Shown: piece by piece, positions 43,301 to 51,655 of the stretch
Numbering within the stretch: position 1 is the first letter of the stretch
How the letters are laid out: every line of letters begins with the position of its first letter
Assembly (NCBI RefSeq): GCF_000685965.1
Contig: NZ_JMLE01000011.1
Span: forward strand, 62,001 to 126,000
DNA length: 64,000 nucleotides
Direction of reading: 5' to 3'
From: Arthrobacter sp. UNC362MFTsu5.1
Lineage (GTDB): Bacteria; Actinomycetota; Actinomycetes; Actinomycetales; Micrococcaceae
The notes under the pieces: generated by a model
Seen by the model: only the letters and a program-made list of their open reading frames with translations
Told to the model about the DNA's origin: nothing
Database searches by the model: none
Made by a program: the position numbers and the translations under genes

Positions 43301-45460
43301 GGCCGGGTGGAGCTGCGCGAACTGCTGGACGCCAAGGTCATCGAAGCCACCGAGCGTGAACTGCAGCGGCTGGCCCCGGACCGCCGTGTGCGCGGAATGG
43401 AAGGCGTCGCGGACCTGCTGCGCCTGCTCGGACCGCTGACGCCGGAGGAGGTTGCTGCCCGGCTGGAGCCGGCGGTTGAGCCTGTCCCGGTGGTCGAGCC
43501 TGCCGCGGTGGTCGAGCCTGCCGAGACCCCTGGTGTTGCGCCCGCCCCGGTGGCGGACGCCGTCGCCCACCTCACCGCGCTGCAACGGGCCAACCGCGCA
43601 CTCAAGGTGAACATCGGCGGCGTCGAACGCTTTGCGGCCGTGGAGGACGCCGCCCGCCTGCGGGACGCCATCGGAGTGCCGCTGCCCATGGGCGTGCCGC
43701 TCGCGTTCATCGAGCCTGTGGCTGACCCCCTGGGGGACCTCGTCTCCCGCTACGCCCGCACCCACGGGCCGTTCACCGCGGCGGAAGCCGCGGCCCGGCT
43801 GGGACTCGGCGTCGCCGTCGTCGGCACCGCGCTCAAGCGGCTGGCCGCGGACGGCCGCGCGGTGGAAGGCGAGTTCCGCCCGCATGCCCCGCTGCCGGAA
43901 CAGCTGCCGGAACAACAGTCCGGACAGGCCACCGCCCCCGCCGTCGAAACCGAAGTACCAGGCGAGGCTGCGGTCCCTGCCGCGCCGCCAGCCTCCGTCA
44001 CCACGCTGGCCGGCACCAGTGAATGGTGCGACGCCGAGGTGCTGCGAAAACTGCGCCGCCGCTCGCTGGCCGCGCTGCGGGCCGAAGTGGAGCCGGTGGA
44101 CGGCGCCGCCTACGGACGGTTCCTCCCGGCCTGGCAAAACGTCCGGATCCCCGGACGCGGCCGGGGCCAGTCCGCCCTGCGGGGTCTGGACGGCATCATT
44201 ACTGCCGTCGACCAGCTCTCCGGTGTACCGGTTCCGGCCTCCGCGTGGGAACCGCTGATCCTCGCCAGCCGCGTCAGTGACTACCAGCCCGCCATGCTGG
44301 ATGAACTGATGGCCGCCGGAGAAGTCCTCTGGTCCGGCGCCGGCGCACTGCCCGGCAATGACGGCTGGGTGAGCCTGCACCTCGCGGACTCCGCCGAACT
44401 CACCCTCAACCCTGCACCGGACTACGAGCCCGGGGACGCTCAGAAGCGGCTGCTGGAGCACCTGCAGGACAACGGCGGCGGCTATTTCTTCCGCCAGCTG
44501 AAGGACATTGCCGGCGGCATGGACTCGGTGCTGAGCGACCAGGATGTGGTGGCCGCCCTCTGGGACCTCGCCTGGGCGGGCCGCATCACCGGCGATACCT
44601 TCGCTCCGGTCCGTGCCATGATCGCCGGCGGCCACACGGCGCACCGGCAGGTAGCCCGGACGCCGCGGGCCCGCGCACCACGCCTGAGCAGGCTGGGACG
44701 CGCCCACGGCACGGGCCTGATGGGATCCGCCGGGCTGACCGGCGGACGCTACGGGTCCGTGACCGGCGCCGCTCCCACCCCGCCGCTGGCAGCCGGAAGG
44801 TGGTCGGCCCTCCCGTCTCCGGAACTGGACCCCACCATCCATGCCCGTGCCACGGCCGAACTGCTGCTGGACCGGTACGGCGTCGTGACGCGCGGTTCCG
44901 TCATGGCGGAAAACATCCTGGGTGGATTCGGCCTGATGTACAAAGTCCTCGCCAGGCTGGAAGAGGCCGGGCGCTGCCGCCGGGGCTATTTCATTGAACA
45001 CCTCGGCGCCGCCCAGTTTGCTGTTCCGGCCACGGTGGACCGGCTGCGGTCGTACTCGGATGACTCCCAGCTGGCGAAGCCGGAGCCCGTGGCGCTGGCG
45101 CTGGCGGCGACGGACCCCGCCAACCCCTACGGCGCGGCCCTGCCGTGGCCAGCCCTCAATGTCGAAGCCGGCAGCGGCCACCGCCCTGGCAGGAAGGCCG
45201 GTGCCCTGGTGGTGATGGTCGACGGCGCGTTGGCACTTTACGTGGAACGCGGCGGCAAGACGCTGCTCGCCTTCGACGACGTACCGGAGGTACTGGCCGC
45301 CGCCGCGGCCGCGCTGGTCGGCGTAGTCCAGCGCGGTGCCGTGGACAAGCTCATCATGGAGAAGGTCAACGGCCACGGCATCCTGGACACGCCCGTTGCC
45401 GCCGCACTGACGCACGCCGGCGCTTATTCCACTCCGAAAGGACTGAGAATCCGTGCCTGA
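40328..45460 (+). CDS. lhr: Lhr-family superfamily 2 DNA helicase
   Basis: This protein of about 1710 residues has the full Lhr architecture. Helicase lobes carry Walker A APTGSGKT (77-84), DEVH (218-221), SSLELGID and VGRAGHQVG. They are followed by a winged helix, the DEAD-associated domain, and a long C-terminal region with HTH_42-like winged helices (ending LTHAGAYSTPKGLRIRA). Lhr unwinds DNA 3'-5' in repair, and the C-terminal domain of some relatives has glycosylase-like activity. I chose ATG 40328; TTG 40247 and ATG 40439 are alternatives, and none has a well-spaced ribosome site. It overlaps the nei gene by 8 bp. Confidence 0.94.
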   Translation: MQGKEPAGDASGETPGATPSGGTPSGTPAGAPSSARTMDRFSQSTREWFLGAFSAPTPAQIGAWQAISSGSHALVVAPTGSGKTLAAFLWALDRLQSSAPAEPDALPGLDPAAKGRKPKAPKRKTRVLYISPLKALGVDVERNLRAPLIGITQTAKRLGLPAPLITVGVRSGDTTTADRRALLSHPPDILITTPESLFLMLTSRARETLAEVDTIIVDEVHAVAGTKRGAHLAVSLERLDALLPKPAQRIGLSATVEPRELVAQFLAGSAPVEIVAPPSKKNWDLTVSVPVEDMSDLQGAAGAFDSGPASGLQPQASIWPHVEEKIVDLVMANQSTIVFANSRRLAERLTARLNEIHAERQLVAAGGWSEFGAGAPDFEAVPAGRPSAGAGMPTSTATPAHMMAQAGSTAGADPVLARAHHGSVSKDQRALIEDDLKSGRLRCVVATSSLELGIDMGAVDLVVQVESPPSVASGLQRVGRAGHQVGEVSQGVLFPKHRADLVHTAITVERMLGGKIERLSVPANPLDILAQQTVAATALGSIDVEEWFSTVRRSAPFASLPRSAFEATLDLLAGRYPSDEFAELRPRIIWDRNAGTIEGRPGAQRLAVTSGGTIPDRGLFGVYIIGTEVEGSASRSTEGKAASPGASAAKGGRRVGELDEEMVYESRVGDIFALGATSWKIEDITHDRVLVSPAFGQPGKLPFWKGDSLGRPVDLGRALGAFVRELSASDVGPATERCKASGLDDFAANNLIQYLAEQKLATEVVPSDTTLVVERFHDELGDWRVVLHSPFGMPVHAPWALAVGQRLHQRYGMDGSAMAADDGIVLRVPMMEDEPPGAELFLFEPDELEQIVTAEVGGSALFASRFRECAARALLLPRQNPGKRQPLWQQRQRSAQLLDVARKYPTFPIVLETVRECLQDVYDLPALKDIAASIERRELRILETTTQQPSPFAKSLLFGYVAQFLYEGDSPLAERRAAALALDSTLLNELLGRVELRELLDAKVIEATERELQRLAPDRRVRGMEGVADLLRLLGPLTPEEVAARLEPAVEPVPVVEPAAVVEPAETPGVAPAPVADAVAHLTALQRANRALKVNIGGVERFAAVEDAARLRDAIGVPLPMGVPLAFIEPVADPLGDLVSRYARTHGPFTAAEAAARLGLGVAVVGTALKRLAADGRAVEGEFRPHAPLPEQLPEQQSGQATAPAVETEVPGEAAVPAAPPASVTTLAGTSEWCDAEVLRKLRRRSLAALRAEVEPVDGAAYGRFLPAWQNVRIPGRGRGQSALRGLDGIITAVDQLSGVPVPASAWEPLILASRVSDYQPAMLDELMAAGEVLWSGAGALPGNDGWVSLHLADSAELTLNPAPDYEPGDAQKRLLEHLQDNGGGYFFRQLKDIAGGMDSVLSDQDVVAALWDLAWAGRITGDTFAPVRAMIAGGHTAHRQVARTPRARAPRLSRLGRAHGTGLMGSAGLTGGRYGSVTGAAPTPPLAAGRWSALPSPELDPTIHARATAELLLDRYGVVTRGSVMAENILGGFGLMYKVLARLEEAGRCRRGYFIEHLGAAQFAVPATVDRLRSYSDDSQLAKPEPVALALAATDPANPYGAALPWPALNVEAGSGHRPGRKAGALVVMVDGALALYVERGGKTLLAFDDVPEVLAAAAAALVGVVQRGAVDKLIMEKVNGHGILDTPVAAALTHAGAYSTPKGLRIRA

Positions 45461-46283
45461 AGGCGACTCCGTCTGGCGGGCGGCCGCGCAGCTTCACGCC
45501 GCCCTGGCCGGGCAACAGCTCACAGCCTCCGATTTCCGCGTGCCCCGGTTCGCCACCCTGAAGCTGGCAGGCTGGACCGTGGACGAGGTGGTGCCCCGCG
45601 GCAAGCACCTCCTCATGCGCCTTCGAAGCCCCGCTGACGAACGGCTGACCATCCATTCGCACCTGAAGATGGAGGGTGCGTGGCAGGTCTACCCGCCCGG
45701 CGGACGGTGGCGTAAACCGGGGTTCACTGCCCGGTGCGTGCTCCGCACTGCCACCGCGGACGCCGTCGGCTTTTCCCTCGGCATCCTGGAGGTGGTCCGG
45801 ACCGCTGACGAGGATTCCGTCGTCGGCCATCTCGGGCCGGATCTCCTGGGCCCGGACTGGGACATGGAGGAGGCCGAACGGCGGCTGCGCGCGGCGCCGG
45901 ACGTTGCCATCGGCGTAGCCCTGCTGGACCAGCGCAACCTCGCCGGCATCGGCAACATCTACCGCTGCGAGGCCTGTTTCCTGTCCGGCATCCACCCCGC
46001 CGCGCCGGTCTCCCACGTGACCGACCTGCCCGCCATGATGGCCACCGCCAAACAGTTGCTGGAGGCCAACCTCGGACCGGGCCGCCGCACCACCGTCCTC
46101 AGCCCGCGCGGAACGCCGGTGGGCCGGATGTCCGGCCGGCCTGGATACTGGGTATACGGTCGTGAGCACCAGCCGTGCCTGAAATGCCGCACACCCATCC
46201 GCCACGGCGTACTGGCCACCCAGGCCGGCACCGAGGAACGGGACATCTACTGGTGCCCGAGCTGCCAGCCGCCACCTGCGTGA
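45453..46283 (+). CDS. nei2: Nei/Fpg-family DNA glycosylase/AP lyase
   Basis: This 276-residue protein begins MPEGDS after GTG 45453. Pro2 is the nucleophile and Glu3 the general acid of the Fpg/Nei family. The DNA-binding Lys lies in RGKHLLMRL, the H2TH segment is NLAGIGNIYRCEACF, and the C-terminal zinc finger has CLKC...CPSC. It removes oxidised bases and nicks at the abasic site. The start lies inside the end of lhr (8-bp overlap), so the two are probably cotranslated. Its 3' end overlaps the convergent yczE by 37 bp. Confidence 0.93.
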   Translation: MPEGDSVWRAAAQLHAALAGQQLTASDFRVPRFATLKLAGWTVDEVVPRGKHLLMRLRSPADERLTIHSHLKMEGAWQVYPPGGRWRKPGFTARCVLRTATADAVGFSLGILEVVRTADEDSVVGHLGPDLLGPDWDMEEAERRLRAAPDVAIGVALLDQRNLAGIGNIYRCEACFLSGIHPAAPVSHVTDLPAMMATAKQLLEANLGPGRRTTVLSPRGTPVGRMSGRPGYWVYGREHQPCLKCRTPIRHGVLATQAGTEERDIYWCPSCQPPPA

Positions 46284-46903
46284 ACCGGCTGATCCGGGCC
46301 TGACCCGGGCGGCAGCGGGCGGGAAGCCTCCGGCACCGTGAACCGCGGCAGCAGCAGCTGCACCAGGGGGCCGATGGCCAAGGCGTAGACCACCGTGCCC
46401 ACACCGACGGATCCGCCCAGCAGCCAGCCTGTCGCCAGGACAACGATTTCGATGCCCGTCCGGGACGTCCGCACTGACCACCCGGTCCGCCGCGCCAGGC
46501 CGGTCATGAGGCCGTCGCGGGCGCCCGGGCCGAAGCGTGCGCCGATGTAGCAGGCCGACGCGATCCCGTTGAGCAGCACGGCCCCCGCCAGCATGCCGAT
46601 CTGGCCGCCCAGATGTGAGAACTCCGGAATCAGCGCAAGCCCCACATCAGCGAAGACACCCACCAGCACGGCGTTGCACAAGGTGCCGAACCCGGGCCAC
46701 TGGCGGAGCGGAATCCATAGGAGCAGGACAAGGAAGCTCACGATGACCACCACCGCTCCAATGGAGAGGCCCGTCTTTCCTGCCAGACCCTGGTGGAAGA
46801 CATCCCAGGGATCGAGGCCCAGGCCGGCGCGGATGAACATAGCCAGCGAGATGCCGTACATGGCCAGGCCGGTGAACAGTTGGAGGAGTCTGCGAGTCAT
46901 CAT
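46247..46903 (-). CDS. yczE: YczE-family membrane protein
   Basis: This 218-residue protein has five to six helices and matches the YczE/YitT-like family: LFTGLAMYGISLAMFIRAGLG, LDPWDVFHQGLA, IGARFGPGARDGLMTGL and WLLGGSVGVGTVVYALAIGP. It is divergent from a MocR-type regulator, the standard yczR-yczE arrangement. I chose ATG 46903 with GGAGG 9 nt upstream; ATG 46912 and 46936 are alternatives. A small-molecule transport role is suspected for the family but not established. Confidence 0.86.
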   Translation of the reverse strand: MMTRRLLQLFTGLAMYGISLAMFIRAGLGLDPWDVFHQGLAGKTGLSIGAVVVIVSFLVLLLWIPLRQWPGFGTLCNAVLVGVFADVGLALIPEFSHLGGQIGMLAGAVLLNGIASACYIGARFGPGARDGLMTGLARRTGWSVRTSRTGIEIVVLATGWLLGGSVGVGTVVYALAIGPLVQLLLPRFTVPEASRPLPPGSGPDQPVHAGGGWQLGHQ

Positions 46904-46923
46904 GAAATCCATCCTCCGCCAGA

Positions 46924-46960
46924 ACTGGCCTTGCAATCCATATCCAGTTTGAGATACTGG
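46924..46960. promoter_or_regulatory. Divergent yczR/yczE control region with ACTGG repeats
   Basis: ACTGG (46924-46928), CCAGT (46944-46948) and ACTGG (46956-46960) give a direct plus inverted repeat set between the divergent genes. The -10 GATACT (46953-46958) of yczR lies 6 nt before its ATG and overlaps the last repeat. MocR-type proteins often bind such mixed repeats; binding here is inferred. Confidence 0.55.
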
Positions 46961-46964
46961 CTAC

Positions 46965-48455
46965 ATGTCCGGCTCCCTGAACCCCACCGCCTTGATGCGT
47001 CTCTTGGGCGGATGGAACCGGGGCGCCGCCCCGGCGTACCGGGAACTGGCCGACGTCGTACGCCTCCTGGTTCTGGACGGACGCGTCCCCCTGGATATGG
47101 CGCTGCCCAGCGAGCGCGCCCTGGCCGAAACACTGGGAGTCAGCCGGACCACGGTGACGGCCGCCTATGCGAGCCTCCGTGAGCAGGGGTTCCTGAGCAG
47201 CCGCCAAGGCAGCCGCGGCCGGACCTGCATCCCCCGGCAGATTCCCGCGGGCGCGGGCGGGCCGGGAGCCACCGAGCTGATCAGCCCCACCGCCCTGGCC
47301 GGTGCGCCGGGACTGGCGGCGCCGCCGGGCCTGCTCGATCTCGCCTACGCTTCCCTGCCGGCCAGCGGCGAGGTGGTGCACCGCGCCTTCGCCGCCGCAC
47401 TCACGGAACTACCGGCCCTGCTGCCGGGGTTCGGTTATGACGCCATCGGCATCGCACCCCTTCGCGAGGCGATCGCTGCCCGATACATGGAAGCCGGCGT
47501 CCCCACCACGGCGGACCAGATCCTGGTGACGTCGGGCGCGCAGCATGCCCTGAACATCGTGCTCCGCACCCTGGCAGGCCGGCAGGACAAAGTACTGGTG
47601 GACCACCCCACGTACCCGCACGCCCTCGATGCCATCCGGGCCAGCGGCTGCAGGCCCGTGCCGGTCGCCCTCCCCCACGGCCGCGGCTGGGACGTGTCCG
47701 GCATGGAAGCCGCCATGATGCAGCAGCGCCCCAAGATGGCCTACGTGGTGCCGGACTTCCACAACCCGACGGGCCGGCTGATGTCCGATCCGCAGCGCCG
47801 GCGCCTGGTCCGGGCCGCGGCCGCGGCGGGGACGGTGCTGGTGGTGGACGAGACACTTCGCGAACTTAACCTCGACGCCGTGGGTACCGCCCCGCTGGCG
47901 GCCTTCAGCCCGGAAGTGGTCACCATCGGCTCCCTGAGCAAGTCGCATTGGGCGGGGCTGCGGACCGGCTGGATCCGGGCAGGCAGTTCGCTGATCCGGC
48001 GCTTCGCCGCTGCCCGCACCACCATGGACCTGGGCGGACCCGTGGTGGAACAACTGGCCGCGGCCCACCTGGTCCGGTCCCTCGACGAGCCGCTCCCGGC
48101 CCGGCTGGCAGACCTTCGCGAAAACCGGGCCGCGCTGCTGGACCTGATCGGCGGCATCCTCCCCGACTGGCAGCCGGAACGGCCCGACGGCGGGCTGAGC
48201 GTGTGGTGCCGGCTCCCGGCGCCGATCAGCACCGCCCTGACGGTCATCGGCCCGGATTTCGGGGTGCGCCTCGCGGCCGGACCCCGGTTCGGCGTGGGCG
48301 GTGCTTTCGAGCACTACCTGCGCATTCCCTTCACGCTTCCGCCCGGGCAATTGGAGACGGCGGTGCGGGCCCTCCGCTCGGCCCAGGAAAAGCTCGACGC
48401 CGCACCGCAGCTCCGGCGCACCCTCCGGCAGACACCCGCCGTAGCCATCGCCTGA
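46965..48455 (+). CDS. yczR: MocR-type (GntR plus aminotransferase fold) regulator, YczR-like
   Basis: This 496-residue protein has an N-terminal GntR winged helix (LPSERALAETLGVSRTTVTAAYASL region, about 48-75), a linker, and a C-terminal aminotransferase-I fold. The PLP lysine lies in TIGSLSKSHWAG, and the fold carries VVDETLRELN as the Asp segment and GWIRAGS. Proteins of this class are PLP-dependent regulators. The pairing with divergent yczE fits the YczR subgroup rather than PdxR, since no pdxST genes are here. A leaderless start at ATG 46965 is likely. Confidence 0.88.
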   Translation: MSGSLNPTALMRLLGGWNRGAAPAYRELADVVRLLVLDGRVPLDMALPSERALAETLGVSRTTVTAAYASLREQGFLSSRQGSRGRTCIPRQIPAGAGGPGATELISPTALAGAPGLAAPPGLLDLAYASLPASGEVVHRAFAAALTELPALLPGFGYDAIGIAPLREAIAARYMEAGVPTTADQILVTSGAQHALNIVLRTLAGRQDKVLVDHPTYPHALDAIRASGCRPVPVALPHGRGWDVSGMEAAMMQQRPKMAYVVPDFHNPTGRLMSDPQRRRLVRAAAAAGTVLVVDETLRELNLDAVGTAPLAAFSPEVVTIGSLSKSHWAGLRTGWIRAGSSLIRRFAAARTTMDLGGPVVEQLAAAHLVRSLDEPLPARLADLRENRAALLDLIGGILPDWQPERPDGGLSVWCRLPAPISTALTVIGPDFGVRLAAGPRFGVGGAFEHYLRIPFTLPPGQLETAVRALRSAQEKLDAAPQLRRTLRQTPAVAIA

Positions 48456-48471
48456 GCGGGCATCCATTGAC

Positions 48472-48548
48472 GACGCGCAAAATGCCTGACGCGGCCCGTA
48501 TTCCGGTAGCGTCAGGCACTTTGCGTAGCGTCAGCCAGTTTGCGCGTC
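48472..48548. repeat. Three copies of a 21-bp palindromic-array repeat
   Basis: Copies at 48472-48492 (forward), 48509-48529 (reverse) and 48528-48548 (reverse) share the 21-bp pattern GACGCGCAAA-N-TGCCTGACGC with few changes. The first pairs with the second or third to form a hairpin. It lies between convergent genes, so it may terminate transcription. It looks like a REP-type element. Confidence 0.75.
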
Positions 48549-48572
48549 GCGTCCTGCGCGTCGACGTGCCGC

Positions 48573-49265
48573 CTACGCGTAGACCTTCCCGAGGTAGTCT
48601 CCCCAGGCCTTCGCTGTGGCTTCGGAATCCCCGCGGCCGCTGAAATCGTGGACGGTCATGCCCACCGGTGCGCCAAAGGCGTTGCGGCCGAAGAAGCGGT
48701 ACATGGTGTCGGCGGTGCGCAGGCCCAGGAAGTTCTCGTTGGCGAAGTCAACCTGCCCCGTCAGCCGCCCGACGCCGTCGAGCTCCACATCAAAGGTGTC
48801 CCCTTGCGATGCGGCGTCGACGCCCAGCGCCTTCTTCAGCTGCACGAAGCCGTCCGGGACCTGTGAGGCCTCAGGGCCCTGGATGTCCGTGAACACCACG
48901 GGCCGGCCGTCGAAGTATTCCAGGTACTGGCCCAGGGTGTGGAGGTAGAACTCGGTGTGCTTGCTGGCGCCGTCGTACTGCCCGTCCCAGTTGTCGGCGA
49001 AGATGCCGCTGTGCACGTAATGCAGCCTGGCCCGGCCGCCGTCGAGCGGTTCCAGGACGTGCTCCAGCTGGTTGAACCAGCCGTCCGGCCCGTCCATGCG
49101 CGAGACCAGGTGCTGCGGATACTCCTCCACGGTTTTCACGGCCGGCCACTGGTCCGTGGGGAACATCCAGCCGGGCGTCCCGTTGGTAACGGCTTCCCAG
49201 ACGCGCTCGGGGGTGCCGGGCAGCTCGGTGTCGTAAACAATCTCGAATTTCCGGTTGTCAGTCAT
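48573..49265 (-). CDS. SRPBCC/AHSA1-family protein
   Basis: This 230-residue protein starts with the AHSA1-type segment FEIVYDTELPGTPERVWEAVT. The second half repeats a similar fold, possibly a two-lobe SRPBCC protein. These proteins bind hydrophobic ligands, and many are paired with an ArsR regulator gene, as here. The stop codon of the regulator gene overlaps this start by 8 bp. The ligand is unknown. Confidence 0.85.
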   Translation of the reverse strand: MTDNRKFEIVYDTELPGTPERVWEAVTNGTPGWMFPTDQWPAVKTVEEYPQHLVSRMDGPDGWFNQLEHVLEPLDGGRARLHYVHSGIFADNWDGQYDGASKHTEFYLHTLGQYLEYFDGRPVVFTDIQGPEASQVPDGFVQLKKALGVDAASQGDTFDVELDGVGRLTGQVDFANENFLGLRTADTMYRFFGRNAFGAPVGMTVHDFSGRGDSEATAKAWGDYLGKVYA

Positions 49266-49890
49266 TGTCCTGCTCCTGTTCCTTATCCCCGGACGGGGTG
49301 GTTTGTTTTGGTTCTTTGAGTGCCGGGTGAAGCGCGACGACGAGCCGGTGCTTCCGCCCGCCCGTCCCGCCGCCGTCGTGGTACTTGTCCACGAGCCGGG
49401 TGACGGCGACGCCGAGCTCTTCGGCGAACGCTGCCCGGTCCGCGGCGGTGCGGAAGGTGATTTCGCCGTCGATCGCGAACGTGGCGAGTTTCTGCCGTGC
49501 GGCCGCGGCCCCGGCGATGAGCTTCCCCACTTCCTGGACCATGCGCCCGGCGAGCGCCAGCAGCCAGAAGGCGGAGAACCGGTCCGCGAAACGGTGCGGA
49601 TCCGGGGCCACGGAGGCCAGCGCCACCGGCGAAATCAGGTAGGAAGCGGCCGTGGCCTGGAGCACCCGTTCGGTGACGTTGCCCTTACGGCGCTCCTCCA
49701 CCAGCTCCACCAGGCCGTGCCGCTCCAGCGCCTTGAGGTGGTAGTTCACCTTCTGCCGCGGCAGCCCCACTTTCGCGGCGAGCTGGGTGGCCGAGCCGGG
49801 CTCCGCAAGCTCCTGGAGGATGCGGGTCCGGATGGGGTCCAGCGAGGCTTCCGCCGCCGCCGGGTCCTCGATCACTTCGATGTCCAACAT
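49258..49890 (-). CDS. ArsR-family regulator
   Basis: This 210-residue protein has an ArsR winged helix near its N-terminus (about 15-80: DPIRTRILQELAEPGSATQLAAKVGLPRQKVNYHLKAL region). A long helical C-terminal extension follows with a Gly/Lys-rich end. No metal cysteines are present, so it does not look like a metal sensor. It is cotranscribed with the SRPBCC gene, from a near-consensus promoter that carries an inverted repeat and thus is probably autoregulated. The mRNA should be leaderless. Confidence 0.88.
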   Translation of the reverse strand: MLDIEVIEDPAAAEASLDPIRTRILQELAEPGSATQLAAKVGLPRQKVNYHLKALERHGLVELVEERRKGNVTERVLQATAASYLISPVALASVAPDPHRFADRFSAFWLLALAGRMVQEVGKLIAGAAAARQKLATFAIDGEITFRTAADRAAFAEELGVAVTRLVDKYHDGGGTGGRKHRLVVALHPALKEPKQTTPSGDKEQEQDND

Positions 49891-49896
49891 GGTTTA

Positions 49897-49926
49897 AGTA
49901 TCGTCACCGACAATTTTATTTGTCAA
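49897..49926 (-). promoter_or_regulatory. ArsR-SRPBCC promoter with operator
   Basis: On the reverse strand TTGACA (49921-49926), an 18-bp spacer and GATACT (49897-49902) form a near-consensus promoter that ends 6 nt before ATG 49890. The inverted repeat GACAA-6-TTGTC (49909-49924) overlaps the -35 and is the likely ArsR operator. Confidence 0.75.
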
Positions 49927-49975
49927 GAACTTTTTTACCGTCGGCGCCGGGAAGGCAGCCAAGTAGAATGGACCG

Positions 49976-50941
49976 GTGATGCAATCCCCCCTCCCCGTGC
50001 GCGACGGCGTGAACGCGACCCGCCTGCGCCTCCCGGACGAGGGGCCGTGGGACACCGCGATGGACTACATGATGCACCGCTGGGGCCACATCGACCCGCA
50101 GCGCATCGAGGACCGGTTCGACGCCGGCGAGATTGTGGGCGAGGGCGGCGTCCCCCTGGACAGGCGGACCAGGCTCGAGGACCACACCTTCATCTGGTAC
50201 TACCGCACGCTGCCGCCGGAGACGCGGCTGCCGGTTGAGCTCAGCATCCTGCACCAGGACGACCACATCCTGGTGGTGGACAAGCCACACTTCCTGCCCA
50301 CCACCCCGGGCGGCACCTACATCCAGGAGTCGGCCCTGGTCCGGCTCCGGAACCAGTTGGACCTCCCGGACCTGATCCCCATGCACCGCCTGGACCGGAT
50401 GACGGCCGGCATCCTGCTGCTCTCCACCAACCCGGACACCCGCGGCAGGTACCAGGTGCTGTTCGAAAAGCGCCAGGTCCAGAAGGAGTACGAGTGCGTG
50501 TCCGCCGCCGAACCGGCAGCGGGACATCCCGCCGTCGACTTCCCGGTGGTGGTGCGGAACCGCATGACCAAGTCCCGCAGCTACCTGCTCGCCGAAGTCA
50601 TCGACGGCGAACCCAACGCGGAAACCCGCATTGACGTGATGAAAACGTTCGACGCCGGCACTTCAGCAGGTGCCGCGGGTTCAGTACGTGCCCCGGAACG
50701 GCGCGCACTGTACCGGCTTGAACCGCACTCCGGAAAGACCCACCAGCTCAGGGTGCACATGGCGTCGCTGGGGCTGGGGATCGTCAACGATGCGTTCTAC
50801 CCGGACCTGCTGGACAAGGCTCCGGACGACTACACCAGGCCGCTCCAGCTGCTGGCCCGCGGGATCCGTTTCGTGGACCCCATCACCAAGCAGCCGGTGG
50901 AATACCGCAGCCGGCTCCGGCTGAGCGAAGCTCCTGCGTAG
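49976..50941 (+). CDS. RluA-family pseudouridine synthase
   Basis: This 321-residue protein has the RluA catalytic motif MHRLDRMTAGILL with the invariant Asp, the start segment LSILHQDDHILVVDKP, and the end PHSGKTHQLRVHMASLG. It converts uridine to pseudouridine in rRNA or tRNA; the exact site cannot be told. The -10-like TAGAAT (49964-49969) lies 6 nt before GTG 49976, which supports this start over ATG 49979. Confidence 0.92.
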   Translation: MMQSPLPVRDGVNATRLRLPDEGPWDTAMDYMMHRWGHIDPQRIEDRFDAGEIVGEGGVPLDRRTRLEDHTFIWYYRTLPPETRLPVELSILHQDDHILVVDKPHFLPTTPGGTYIQESALVRLRNQLDLPDLIPMHRLDRMTAGILLLSTNPDTRGRYQVLFEKRQVQKEYECVSAAEPAAGHPAVDFPVVVRNRMTKSRSYLLAEVIDGEPNAETRIDVMKTFDAGTSAGAAGSVRAPERRALYRLEPHSGKTHQLRVHMASLGLGIVNDAFYPDLLDKAPDDYTRPLQLLARGIRFVDPITKQPVEYRSRLRLSEAPA

Positions 50942-50995
50942 GCCCGGCCCAAGACTGGCGTAGTAAGACCTCCCCGGCCCGCCCGAGGCGCAAAA

Positions 50996-51655
50996 ATGAG
51001 GTACCTTGTGCCCATGGACCTCGCCAACGCTGACACCTGGGGCGCCGCGATCTATTTCTGGATCATCCCCATCGTCCTTGGCGACGCCATTTTCCCGCCC
51101 GTCCCCTCCGAAATGGTGGTGATCACGGGCGGAGCTCTGTCCGCCGAAGGCCGGGCCAATTTCCTGCTGGTGGGCTTCCTTGCCGCGCTGGCGTCGTGGA
51201 TCGGCGATGTAGTGGTGTTCCAGCTGTTCAAGCGCCGCCTGGGCCATGTCCTGGACCGGTGGCGGTGGGGCCGCAAATTCCACCGCGGCATCCACGCGGC
51301 CATCGCCAAGGCAGGCCGTTCCACCACCTACGGGGCCATCATCGGCGTCCGGTTCATTCCGGGCGGCCGGCTGGCGACGTCGGCCGCTGCCGGCATCGCC
51401 GACGTCACCACCCGCGCGTTCAGCTTCTGCGCGGCCGTGGGCGGAGTTCTCTGGGGCACCTGGCTCACGGGGCTCGGCTACTTCACCGGCTCCGCCACCA
51501 AGCTGCCGTTCTGGGCAAGCTCGCTGATCGGCGTCGCCCTCGGACTGGTGATCGGAGCGGTGGTGGGCATGATTGTCACCCGCCGCCGCGGCAGCCGGTC
51601 CCCGGTGGACGAGCCGGCGGAGGACCCCAGCCCGGACACGGCGCCTTCGGGCTAG
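50996..51655 (+). CDS. DedA-family membrane protein (VTT domain)
   Basis: This 219-residue protein has the DedA/VTT signature. The re-entrant segment is LGDAIFPPVPSEMVVITGG, followed by GDVVVFQLFKRRLG and the FIPGGRLATSAAAGI loop. Helices lie at about 20-45, 55-75, 130-160 and 175-200. DedA proteins are flippases for undecaprenyl phosphate or phospholipids and support the proton gradient. GAGG lies 7 nt before ATG 50996. A tandem 17-bp repeat begins at the stop codon. Confidence 0.9.
   Translation: MRYLVPMDLANADTWGAAIYFWIIPIVLGDAIFPPVPSEMVVITGGALSAEGRANFLLVGFLAALASWIGDVVVFQLFKRRLGHVLDRWRWGRKFHRGIHAAIAKAGRSTTYGAIIGVRFIPGGRLATSAAAGIADVTTRAFSFCAAVGGVLWGTWLTGLGYFTGSATKLPFWASSLIGVALGLVIGAVVGMIVTRRRGSRSPVDEPAEDPSPDTAPSG

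Noticed and set aside
40838..45415. 1525-codon reverse frame opposite lhr
   Set aside because: Mirror frame of the helicase. Its length comes from codon bias, and it shows no domains.
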